Assembly: GCF_900128505.1 (NCBI RefSeq)
Contig: NZ_LT669940.1
Coordinates: forward strand, 62,001-126,000
Direction of reading: 5' to 3'
Length of the DNA stretch: 64,000 bases
DNA from: Parabacteroides timonensis
GTDB lineage: Bacteria; Bacteroidota; Bacteroidia; Bacteroidales; Tannerellaceae
Shown here: positions 27,063-35,839 of the stretch, in pieces
Numbering within the stretch: position 1 is the first letter of the stretch
Layout of the letters: the number at the start of each line of letters is the position of its first letter
Notes under the pieces: model-generated
What the model was told of the DNA's origin: nothing
Seen by the model: the letters and a program-made list of their open reading frames with translations, nothing else
The model's database searches: none
Made by a program: the position numbers and the translations under genes

Positions 27063-27082
27063 GATTTGTTGTGGTTATTATC

Positions 27083-30000
27083 CTATCGGTTTTCTTTTGC
27101 ATATTTCGACGGACTCATTCCGAACTGCTTGATAAAGGCTGACCAGAAATAAGATTGCGAACTGAAACCTACTGCTTCTGAAATCTCGTATATCTTCATA
27201 TTTCCTTGCAGTAATAATTCCGCAGCCTTTTTCAAACGGCTGATCTTGATCAGGTCGTTGGGGGTGAGGTCTGATATCGCACGTATCTTGCGGTATAAGG
27301 TCGGGCGGCTCAGGTGCATCAGGTCGGCAATCATATTGACATCCAGATCGGGATTACCGATGTTCTCGTTGATAATTTCGTTCAGCTTTTCAAGAAAGCC
27401 TTCATCGGCTTTGGTGTAGGCCATCGATTTCATATTCGCTATCGGCGAGTTGAAATAGAACTTACGGATATTATCCCGGTTCGAAAGCAAATTGGATATT
27501 TGCGCCATCAACAGGCTGGTGGAGAACGGTTTCTCGATATATGCGTCTGCTCCCAGCTCCAACCCTTCCAAACGGGCCTGCATCGTGTTTTTAGCCGTTA
27601 ACAGAATGACCGGGATATGGCTGAATTCAAGATCTGTCTTTACGCTTTGAAGTAGAGTGAAGCCATCCATGACAGGCATCATAACGTCACTGATGATCAG
27701 TTGGATACTTTGTTTTTTGAGTTGTTCCAATGCTTCTACACCGTTGCCGGCGATCAATACATTATAGTTTTCGTTGACTTCGTCGGCGATAAAAGCACTC
27801 ATTTCTTTATTATCCTCGACAATAAGGAGGGTCGGACGAGTTTCTTCCCAGGTATAAGCGGTTTTTCTGGCTTCCGATTGCGGCTGTGGCTCTTCTTCGG
27901 CTGCTTTGACGGCACTAGCCAGTTTGACCGGTAAGGTGATACGGAATACAGTCTGGTTACCCGAAGTATCTGCCAGTTCGAGCGTTCCATGATGCATTTC
28001 GGCCAATGAGCGTGCCAAAGGCAAGCCCAGGCCGGTTCCGGGTTTGTCTTCATTTCCTTTGATACGGTAGAAGGGTTCGAATATTCTTTCTCTCATTTCT
28101 GCCGGAACGGGAATACCGTCGTTGATAAAGTCGATCGTGAAAGTCTCGTAATCGGCAGACGGTTGCAAGCGGACCACGATACTGCCGGCTGCATATTTAA
28201 CGGCATTTGAGAACAGGTTGCTCATAATCTTGGTGAGTGCTTCCCTGTCTACAAATACATATAGTTCCTGTACGGTCAGGTCGAGGTTGAGCAGCAGATT
28301 GTTTTCTGTGGCCATTTCCTGAAAGCGTTTGGCTGTCTCGGTCAGTAGCGATACAACCTCTGTGCGAACAAAATTCAGGCGGTATCCTTCTATTTCAGTT
28401 TTTCTGAAATCCAATAACTGATTGACCAGCAGTAGTAGGCGGGATACGTTCTTGTCCATCAATGTCAGCGAATTGTTCTCTTTTTCACCGATCTTGTCTG
28501 ATTTCAATAGACGTTCGAGCGGATTCTTTATCAGGGTCAGTGGGGTACGTATTTCATGTGCGATGTTGATAAAGAAATCGATCTTAGCCTGGTAGAGTTC
28601 CTTTTCTTTTTTACTTTCAAACATTTGCATATTGTATGCCATGGTACGTTTGTTCTTCCGGCGCCAGTAAAAGATAAAGTAAATGATAATAGTCAGAATG
28701 AATGCGGAATATATAATGTATGCCGTAGTGGAAACCCACCAGGGCGGCAATACGGTTATGTGCAAACGGGTTATTTTATCTCCCCAGTTATTGGAAAGAT
28801 TGGCCGCTTTTACTTCAAAGGTATAGTCGCCGGGATGCAGTTCGGTGAAGTACACGATGTTACGTTCGCCAAGCGGTATCCAATCCTTGTCGAGACTCAC
28901 CATCCGGTAGGCATATTGTATGGAACCCGGTGCGATGAAGTTGAGGGAAGAGAAGTTTATGTTGAACGTGGACTGACTGTGGTTCAATGTAATATTTTTT
29001 ACGTCGGAGGAGGAAGAACTGTTGATAATCTTTCTTCCGCCTGTTCCGTTCTGTATGTCGAGCGAACTGATGTGCACATCCATTTTTTCGGCGGCCGGCC
29101 TTACATCGGTGGGTTTGAAATGGACAAAGCCTTTTACCGTACCGAAATAAAGCGTCCCGTCGTTATCTTTGAAAGCTGAGTTATAGTTGAACTGCCGGGT
29201 GACAAGACCGTGTGCTTCGGTATAGGTCATGATCTTTTCCGTTTGCGTGTTGAGGCAGACCAGGCCATTGGCTGTGCTGATCCAGAGGTTGTTGTTCTCA
29301 TCCGGCAGGATACGGAAAGCTACGTTACTCGGCATTCCGTTCTTTACGGTATAGTGTAATGACTCTCCGGTCTGGAAGTCATATTTGATGACGCCTTCCA
29401 CAGTGGCAAACCACATATTTCCGTCTTTATCTTCGCAGGCATCGTTCACGGAGTTGTGACGTTGGGTATTCAGTTTGTCGTATTGCAGATACATTCCGGT
29501 GTTGCTGGTCGTATTGAAGTAATAGCTCCGGTTGAACATGCCGAGCCAGATCTTTCCTGAACGGTCTTCATACAGGCAGTTTACGGCAAAGGGTGGAAAC
29601 TGGGGGGCATATACAAAACGGTCGTTCAGGTAGTCGTAACGGAAAATACCGTCTTCTGTCCCGACTAATACTTCCCCTTCGCGAAGGACTTTGATGCAGC
29701 GTACCGTGCTGTTTTTGACTGTCCGGGTGTCTTTCAACAGGTCGTAATGTTTGATCACTTTCCGGGTCCGTATATCCATCAGGTCGATGCCGTGTATTAC
29801 ATGTCCGATCCAGAGATTGTCGCCTGAGGCGGCCAGTCCGCGGATATTGGTATGGGAAAGGCTTTTCACACCGGGAACGGGCTGGTAGTTCGTGAATGTC
29901 CCTGTTTTCTTTTCCAGGCAGTTCACTCCGGCGTCTTCCGTTCCGATCCACCTGTTACCATAGGCGTCGCTACAAATGTCGCGAATAACTTCACCTTTCA

Positions 30001-31042
30001 AAGAATGCGGCTCGTTCCAGGGATAATATACGTTGAACGGGCGGAAGGGTGAGTAATAGTTCAGGCCGTTCTGATGGAAGCAGATCCAAACACCTTCCTC
30101 CCGGTCTTCAAAGAGGGCGGAAATGAAATGGCTTGAAAGGGCATACGGGTCGAGGGGGTCTTGCCGGATCCGTTTGCAGGTTCCCGATAATAGGTCGTAG
30201 ATGAACAAACCTGAATCTGTTCCTATCCAGAGTTCTTCTTTGTCTTTTTCGAGGAAGCAGTTGATCAGGATCGTCAGTTGATTCTTTTCCTGTATATTCA
30301 GATCCTGATAGGTTTTTGAGAGTACATTGAATATTTTTACATCGTCATGTTCGAAGGCTACATAAATGTTGGCGGAAGAAGGCGATTGATAGAGCATGGA
30401 CAGTTTCCGGGATGTTGTAGCCGGGGAATGTGCAAAGAGGTCGTACGAGTCGAGTGTCCCGTCTTCCGTGTTCAACAGGGAAATAAGACCTTCCGAGTCT
30501 CCCAGCCAGATAGAGTTGTCGGGCATGATACAAAAAGAGGTATAGGTCTGCCCTTTGTTGCCGGCAAAGATGCGAAACTGTCCGTCGGAGATATTATATT
30601 GTATCAAGGTTCCGTCCATCAACAGCCATAACTGGTTGTTCTTATCAAACTGAAAGAGGTCGATCCCTTTATTTTTTGTAAAGGGTACGTGCAGGAACGA
30701 CTCTTTTGTTTCGTTGTACTGGTATAATCCGGAAAGAGTCCCTACCCATAGATTTCCGTCGTGGTCGCAGTTCAGATGGGTGATCCAGTTATTTCCAAGC
30801 GACTCGGTATCGTCGGCATCGTTACGGAATACTTTAAATGTGTAGCCGTCGAAACGGTTCAGACCGTCACGTGTCCCGATCCATATATAACCGCTTTTAT
30901 CCTGTATGCAACAGGTCACCATATTATCACTTAATCCGTTTTCCACCTGGTAATGGCGAAAAAGGTAGTTGCTTTCATCGGCAAATATCCAGTGGGAACA
31001 AGACAGGAAAAGTATAGATAAGATCAACTTCAGATAGCTCAT
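27083..31042 (-). CDS. Hybrid two-component system regulator (HTCS)
   Basis: About 1319 residues from the ATG at 31042, which gives a signal peptide (MSYLKLILSILFLSCSHWIFA). An ATG at 31099 is possible but would overlap the upstream repeats. The periplasmic sensor is a double beta-propeller (about 30-690, many GNLWVGT/GKIWLG-type blades) plus a Y_Y_Y domain. After a membrane helix (about 765-785) come HisKA (FFINIAHEIRTPLTL), HATPase (IFEPFYRIK, GTGLGLPLA), a receiver (IISDVMMPVMDG) and a C-terminal AraC-type helix-turn-helix. HTCS proteins sense oligosaccharides in the periplasm and activate utilisation genes. Here the divergent neighbour is a nucleoside-type transporter, with no SusC/SusD beside it. 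Confidence 0.95.
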   Translation of the reverse strand: MSYLKLILSILFLSCSHWIFADESNYLFRHYQVENGLSDNMVTCCIQDKSGYIWIGTRDGLNRFDGYTFKVFRNDADDTESLGNNWITHLNCDHDGNLWVGTLSGLYQYNETKESFLHVPFTKNKGIDLFQFDKNNQLWLLMDGTLIQYNISDGQFRIFAGNKGQTYTSFCIMPDNSIWLGDSEGLISLLNTEDGTLDSYDLFAHSPATTSRKLSMLYQSPSSANIYVAFEHDDVKIFNVLSKTYQDLNIQEKNQLTILINCFLEKDKEELWIGTDSGLFIYDLLSGTCKRIRQDPLDPYALSSHFISALFEDREEGVWICFHQNGLNYYSPFRPFNVYYPWNEPHSLKGEVIRDICSDAYGNRWIGTEDAGVNCLEKKTGTFTNYQPVPGVKSLSHTNIRGLAASGDNLWIGHVIHGIDLMDIRTRKVIKHYDLLKDTRTVKNSTVRCIKVLREGEVLVGTEDGIFRYDYLNDRFVYAPQFPPFAVNCLYEDRSGKIWLGMFNRSYYFNTTSNTGMYLQYDKLNTQRHNSVNDACEDKDGNMWFATVEGVIKYDFQTGESLHYTVKNGMPSNVAFRILPDENNNLWISTANGLVCLNTQTEKIMTYTEAHGLVTRQFNYNSAFKDNDGTLYFGTVKGFVHFKPTDVRPAAEKMDVHISSLDIQNGTGGRKIINSSSSSDVKNITLNHSQSTFNINFSSLNFIAPGSIQYAYRMVSLDKDWIPLGERNIVYFTELHPGDYTFEVKAANLSNNWGDKITRLHITVLPPWWVSTTAYIIYSAFILTIIIYFIFYWRRKNKRTMAYNMQMFESKKEKELYQAKIDFFINIAHEIRTPLTLIKNPLERLLKSDKIGEKENNSLTLMDKNVSRLLLLVNQLLDFRKTEIEGYRLNFVRTEVVSLLTETAKRFQEMATENNLLLNLDLTVQELYVFVDREALTKIMSNLFSNAVKYAAGSIVVRLQPSADYETFTIDFINDGIPVPAEMRERIFEPFYRIKGNEDKPGTGLGLPLARSLAEMHHGTLELADTSGNQTVFRITLPVKLASAVKAAEEEPQPQSEARKTAYTWEETRPTLLIVEDNKEMSAFIADEVNENYNVLIAGNGVEALEQLKKQSIQLIISDVMMPVMDGFTLLQSVKTDLEFSHIPVILLTAKNTMQARLEGLELGADAYIEKPFSTSLLMAQISNLLSNRDNIRKFYFNSPIANMKSMAYTKADEGFLEKLNEIINENIGNPDLDVNMIADLMHLSRPTLYRKIRAISDLTPNDLIKISRLKKAAELLLQGNMKIYEISEAVGFSSQSYFWSAFIKQFGMSPSKYAKENR

Positions 31043-31079
31043 AAATAAGTTTGTTGTTTGACACTGCAAGATATATAAA

Positions 31080-31132
31080 ATTGTATTACGACTTTTCATT
31101 TATTGTATCACGGATTTCAAAAATTGTATCAT
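31080..31132. promoter_or_regulatory. Three direct repeats between HTCS and MFS genes
   Basis: ATTGTATTAC (31080-31089), ATTGTATCAC (31102-31111) and ATTGTATCAT (31123-31132) recur at 22 and 21 bp, two helical turns. This spacing fits sites for an AraC-type DNA-binding domain; autoregulation by the HTCS is inferred. Confidence 0.5.
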
Positions 31133-31214
31133 ACCCGGTGAGAATGCCATAGAATGAGATAAATACGGGAATTAATGCAACCGGAACGGATAGAGATTCT
31201 TTTCAGGAAGGAGT

Positions 31215-31222
31215 ACTTTTGA
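31215..31222 (+). promoter_or_regulatory. Probable -7 element of the MFS gene
   Basis: TACTTTTG matches TANNTTTG, 46 bp before the ATG at 31269. No TTTG lies 19 nt upstream, consistent with a promoter that needs an activator. Confidence 0.45.
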
Positions 31223-31268
31223 TCAACGAAATTGGAAAACACAACAAGTAACCTTTTTATTCACTATC

Positions 31269-32504
31269 ATGAGTACACTACATTCTAATACAAGAATCGG
31301 AACAAAAGTTCAGCTTTGCCTGATGATGTTTCTTCAGTACATGCTAAGTGCTGTCTGGTGGGTGCCACTGGCTGCCTATCTTTCACACACACTTAAGCTG
31401 GAAGTGTATCAGGTCTCCTTAGTATTAAGTGCGATGGCTATCGGTGCAATGGCTTCTTCTTTTATCGGAGCGATTGCCGATCGTTACTTTGCCGCAGAAA
31501 AGATATTAGCAGTATTGAATATATTAACGGGTGTCTTTCTCTTACTGGCAGCCCAGCAAAAGGATTTTCTTCCTTTGATGTTCTTTGTAGTAATGGCTAT
31601 GCTTTGTCACATGCCGACACAGAGTCTGACAAGTACGATCGCGATGAGCCATGCTCCGTCCGAGCAGTTTCCGCGTATACGTATGTTCGGTTCGGTCGGT
31701 TGGGTTGCTTCGGGGATATTCAGTCTGGTGGCTATCCATTTATTAGGAATGGAAGCGTTCGACGATACGAATCTGCCGATGTATTGTGGAGCCGGTGTCT
31801 GTTTCATAGCCGCTTTTGCTAATCTGACACTTCCGCATACTCCTCCCTCGGTAGCAAAGAGTTCAAAGATATCGGTGATGGATATTACAGGTTTCAGCGC
31901 TTTCTCGCTGATGAAAGATAAGAACTACCGGGTGTTTATGATACTGACTTTCCTGTCGATTATACCGTTTACACTTTATCATGTATATGGTTCTATGATT
32001 CTGGCAGACGAGCAGGTACGAAATATTACGGTGACGATGAACTTCGGACAGTTGGCAGAAATGTTTTTCCTGGTTATCACTACGACGATCCTTGTGAAGT
32101 CGGGAATTAAGAATACATTGATCTTTGGTATGATAGCTATGCTGGTCCGTTACGGAGCCTTCTTTTTCGGTGCGGAAACCGGACAACAGTGGTTCTATTA
32201 TATCGGAATTATCGTACACGGGCTGATTTTCGGATTGTTCTATGTCGGTGGACAGGTTTATACGGATAATGTGGCCCCGAAGGAAATGAAAGCACAGGCT
32301 CAGGGGCTTCTTTTCTTCCTGGTATGGGGTGTAGGCTTCCTGATCGGTACATTGTGGAATGGATGGTTGATAGGATTTTTCCGGGATGGTGACAAGTGCG
32401 ACTGGCCGGTACTGTTTATAATATCTTCTATTTGTACAGCAGTATTACTGTTTTTGTTCATATTCCTGTTCAAACCGGTAAGCCTTAAAACAGCAGATAA
32501 ATAA
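31269..32504 (+). CDS. MFS transporter of the nucleoside:H+ symporter type
   Basis: A 411-residue inner-membrane protein with twelve predicted helices. The N-terminal half (LCLMMFLQYMLSAVWWVPLAAYL), the motif RIRMFGSVGWVASGIF after helix 4, and the second half (LIFGLFYVGGQVYTDNVAP) are typical of the NupG/XapB nucleoside symporter group within the major facilitator superfamily. It likely imports nucleosides with protons. It is divergent from the HTCS regulator gene and followed by a terminator, so it stands alone; induction through the HTCS is plausible. The substrate is assigned by family only. Confidence 0.85.
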   Translation: MSTLHSNTRIGTKVQLCLMMFLQYMLSAVWWVPLAAYLSHTLKLEVYQVSLVLSAMAIGAMASSFIGAIADRYFAAEKILAVLNILTGVFLLLAAQQKDFLPLMFFVVMAMLCHMPTQSLTSTIAMSHAPSEQFPRIRMFGSVGWVASGIFSLVAIHLLGMEAFDDTNLPMYCGAGVCFIAAFANLTLPHTPPSVAKSSKISVMDITGFSAFSLMKDKNYRVFMILTFLSIIPFTLYHVYGSMILADEQVRNITVTMNFGQLAEMFFLVITTTILVKSGIKNTLIFGMIAMLVRYGAFFFGAETGQQWFYYIGIIVHGLIFGLFYVGGQVYTDNVAPKEMKAQAQGLLFFLVWGVGFLIGTLWNGWLIGFFRDGDKCDWPVLFIISSICTAVLLFLFIFLFKPVSLKTADK

Positions 32505-32853
32505 TACGCATTTAATTCTCAAGACTATATATATTTTTTACGCCAAACATGAAAAAAGGGGACACGAGGGTGTCCCTTTTTTATTTTAATAAGCCACTAT
32601 CCGCCAGACAAGCTGTTTTCTCATCCTTTGTTTATCCGGCTTTCCTCTTTGCTGAATGCATTTGTCTATTCAATTGTCTATCGGTGTTTTAAAGGTTTTT
32701 ACTCCTATTTACATACTTTTACTTATCAGTACTTAAGCACTTCGTTCAGAACCAGAAGTAGCCAGTCACGATAACCGGGTACGGTAGCCGTATAAAAATA
32801 ACTTGTCTGTTAAGATGCGATTATGAATATATCAGTTAAACTTAATAATGTGA
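32505..32853. other. Intergenic stretch before the GLUG lipoproteins
   Basis: Contains the terminator at 32552-32583 and about 270 bp of AT-rich sequence without a plausible frame. No clear TANNTTTG promoter was found for the next gene. Confidence 0.5.
32552..32583 (+). terminator. Terminator of the MFS gene
   Basis: An A-rich/GGGGACAC arm (32552-32565) pairs with GTGTCCC and a T-run (to 32583) around a GAGG-type loop. Strong stem plus six T; likely usable in both directions. Confidence 0.85.
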
Positions 32854-35817
32854 ATGCTTATGAACACTTTCAAACCAATTTTTGCAGCTTTGGTGTTATT
32901 CCTTTTTCAGGCAATCTTCCTGGCTTGCGGCGACGACAAAGAAGATATTATTATTCCCTCGGAGAATAGCATACCCGGACAGGAATTTGGAATACGCCAG
33001 CTAACAGTGAAACTTCCCCGTCTGGGACGACTCGAAATACTATTCTCTAAAATTAACTGCCGTATTCATATAAAAGGAGTAGACGACCGGATTACTTATC
33101 CTGTCAACACATTCCTTTCAGCTACGGCTGACTCGTTGATTATCGAAGCGGAAGACCCGATACTAAGTGAACTTCCCCACCAGATGTACCATCTGAACTA
33201 TATCACTTTCCCGAAGAAAGACCTGGCTGTGAAAGCAGCAGAGGTAACTGCGGAGGCAGGCATACAGGATACCGTTTACTTGGGTGCCCGCCTGTCGGTC
33301 GAAGACCCGGACAATATCGTTTTCCGTTCGAGCTTCAACCTGGAAGCCGATCAGATAGGCGTGGGGAGTGCGGCAGACCCTATTGCCATTGCGTGCGGAA
33401 AAAACTTTTACGATGTTATTTGTACCGAGTTGACTGCCGGTAATGATTTAACAGACAAATGTTTCGAACTCACAGCGAATATCAATTTCCAACTGCCTGA
33501 GATAACTACCGATAAGGGGTGGCAACCTGCCGGTAGACATAATGTCAACGGAAGTTCCACCTCCTTTAACGGCATGATAGATGGTAACGGTAATGCGATC
33601 GACTTGCTATCCAGCAGCTCTACGGAAGATTATGCAGGGCTCTTCTATACATTAGGATCGCGAGCCTATGTGCATGATATCGAGTTTACCTCTGTTGCTT
33701 TAAATGGAAAAGACTATATAGGAGCGGTTGCCTGCCATTCGGAAGAAGGGGCACGGCTTGAAAATATAAGTTTGACCGGCTTTATAGATGGCGCTTCCAA
33801 TATAGGCGGACTGGTAGGTTCGGGCGATGTCACGGTTACAAACTGTGTTTCCAGTCTTGCTGTAAAGGTAAAATCAGATAAATCAGCATCTAATATAGGC
33901 GGGTTGATTGGCTATACCACCTCTTCCGAGATTAAGAACTGCATCCTTACCGGACTGGTTACAGCTCCTAAGGGCAAGAATGTAGGAGGCATTACCGGAA
34001 CCGGAGGTTCGTTTACCAATTGCTACGTAGGTGGTTCTATTGAAGGTTATGACTATACAGGAGGGATCACCGGAATGGCTGGGGGCACCTTTGCCGGTTG
34101 CCGGGTCGGCGCAACGATGAGTTACAATTCGTATGCCTTTCCTTGGGAAGTCTTTCTGACTCAACCGTTGGTAACTCCGTTCTCAATCAGTATTATAGGT
34201 CATAATTATGTGGGTGGTTTTGCCGGTGGCGGCTCCCTTACTCTGGAAGGAGAGAATATATTCATGCGTGAGTCGGGGACAACCGCTACCCTAACCGGAT
34301 ACGACTATGTCGGCGGACTGGTCGGACACAGCAATTCTCTGGAAGCCCGCGCTTCGGCCTCTTATATCTCTTACGCTCATATCAAAGCCCATGACTATAG
34401 TGGTGGGGTAGCCGGTCGTCTGGAAAATATGAATACCGATGCCATTTTCACCAATCGTGGATCCATTAATGCGACAGGCTACCACTGTGGCGGAATTGTG
34501 GGTTGGGGAACGGCTCTTGCATGTAAAGGTACCTGGACTAATGAAGCTACTATCGTAGGCGTGAGAGCGGTGGGAGGTATTATCGGTGATGTGGATAAAA
34601 TGGATAGCCAATGCGAAATACATATGATCAATGACGGATCGGTGACAAGTACGAATTATTATCTCGGAGGTCTGGTCGGATACAGCAACAGTCAGCTTAA
34701 CTTTGGTGAGAACAGCCGTGTCAGCCATGAAGGAGGTTCTATGAAAATCACAGGTGAATATTATGTAGGCGGTGTAATCGGAAGCCTTGAAATGGAGGTC
34801 GGTTCCAAGTCATACATCATAAACAAACAACCTGCCGTTCATGCAAATATATATGCTCGTTCGTATGTCGGTGGTATAAGTGGTTATATGCGGTTGCGAA
34901 ATGCAACTGGAGTAACCGGAGTGATCAACGGCACTAATACGTGTAAGATTGTGATTACTTCTTCAAGTACAAGCGGTACTTGCGTAGGCGGAGCGATCGG
35001 TTTTATGCGTGCGGAAACCAATACAGATAACGTCGGGCAGATCAAACTCAGCGGGATTACCCAGTTGACCGGCAGTATTACTGCAGCCGGTGGAGCTGTC
35101 GGCGGCATTGTTGGACGGTTGGAAAACAATAAAAACAAGAGTGTCCTGATTGAGGATTGTAAGAACTTTGTCAACCTAACCTCTACGGCAACCAGCAATG
35201 TAGACGGTTTCGGTGGTATCAGCGGATTACGTGAAGAACTGGGATATGAGATCCGGATTTCTCGTTGTGCCAATTATGCCGATATATCCGGAAGGAATGT
35301 TTCTGCTGCAGGAGGAATCTTTGGTCAACAGGAAGAGAACGTCTATATCGATCAATGCTTCAATGTCGGTAAGGTCGATGCAAACAGTGCAGTGGGCGGT
35401 ATCCTCGGCCGTGCCTTTGATGGAACGACTGTGGAAAACTGCTTCAATATGGGAGAAGTGCCCTGGGTATCGGGCAAGACACTTCTGGCCGGTATCGTCG
35501 GACAGAAAGAAAACAAAAGTAAGAAAGACCTTCGGATCAAGAACTGCTATAATGTAGGCACCACTGGCTGGGGTATTATCGGTGGAGAAGACGACAAAAA
35601 CGTGGATTGCCTGAACTGCTATTACCTCGACACCGCCTCCAACGGGGATATGAAAAAGAGCGGATCTGTATCGAAAAACGCCACTCAGATGCGTCAGAAA
35701 GGCACTTATTCCGGCTATTCTACTGACATCTGGTTGTTCGGTACTGACGGGCAAGGCGCTCCTACGTTGAAGAATAATAAGATAGCTTCCGGTTTTCCTA
35801 ATCCATTATCCCAATAA
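32854..35817 (+). CDS. Large GLUG-repeat surface lipoprotein
   Basis: A 987-residue lipoprotein; the signal peptide ends in FLACGDD (lipidated Cys25, or 23 if the ATG at 32860 is used). Residues 40-170 form a unique N-terminal domain. From about 200 to the end the protein is built of repeats with the pattern GxxGxxGGIxG (YIGAVACHSE, NVGGITGTGG, YVGGLVGHSN, YSGGVAGRLE and many more), the GLUG motif, which suggests a long beta-solenoid. Such proteins are usually adhesins or structural surface proteins. A paralogous gene follows after 22 bp. No catalytic residues were noticed; a secreted adhesin role is inference. Confidence 0.82.
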   Translation: MLMNTFKPIFAALVLFLFQAIFLACGDDKEDIIIPSENSIPGQEFGIRQLTVKLPRLGRLEILFSKINCRIHIKGVDDRITYPVNTFLSATADSLIIEAEDPILSELPHQMYHLNYITFPKKDLAVKAAEVTAEAGIQDTVYLGARLSVEDPDNIVFRSSFNLEADQIGVGSAADPIAIACGKNFYDVICTELTAGNDLTDKCFELTANINFQLPEITTDKGWQPAGRHNVNGSSTSFNGMIDGNGNAIDLLSSSSTEDYAGLFYTLGSRAYVHDIEFTSVALNGKDYIGAVACHSEEGARLENISLTGFIDGASNIGGLVGSGDVTVTNCVSSLAVKVKSDKSASNIGGLIGYTTSSEIKNCILTGLVTAPKGKNVGGITGTGGSFTNCYVGGSIEGYDYTGGITGMAGGTFAGCRVGATMSYNSYAFPWEVFLTQPLVTPFSISIIGHNYVGGFAGGGSLTLEGENIFMRESGTTATLTGYDYVGGLVGHSNSLEARASASYISYAHIKAHDYSGGVAGRLENMNTDAIFTNRGSINATGYHCGGIVGWGTALACKGTWTNEATIVGVRAVGGIIGDVDKMDSQCEIHMINDGSVTSTNYYLGGLVGYSNSQLNFGENSRVSHEGGSMKITGEYYVGGVIGSLEMEVGSKSYIINKQPAVHANIYARSYVGGISGYMRLRNATGVTGVINGTNTCKIVITSSSTSGTCVGGAIGFMRAETNTDNVGQIKLSGITQLTGSITAAGGAVGGIVGRLENNKNKSVLIEDCKNFVNLTSTATSNVDGFGGISGLREELGYEIRISRCANYADISGRNVSAAGGIFGQQEENVYIDQCFNVGKVDANSAVGGILGRAFDGTTVENCFNMGEVPWVSGKTLLAGIVGQKENKSKKDLRIKNCYNVGTTGWGIIGGEDDKNVDCLNCYYLDTASNGDMKKSGSVSKNATQMRQKGTYSGYSTDIWLFGTDGQGAPTLKNNKIASGFPNPLSQ

Positions 35818-35839
35818 ATATATTTTATACATAGATATT

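Noticed and set aside
31043..31099. Longer start of the HTCS gene
   Set aside because: The added residues lack signal-peptide character and would overlap the direct repeats; 31042 fits the family.
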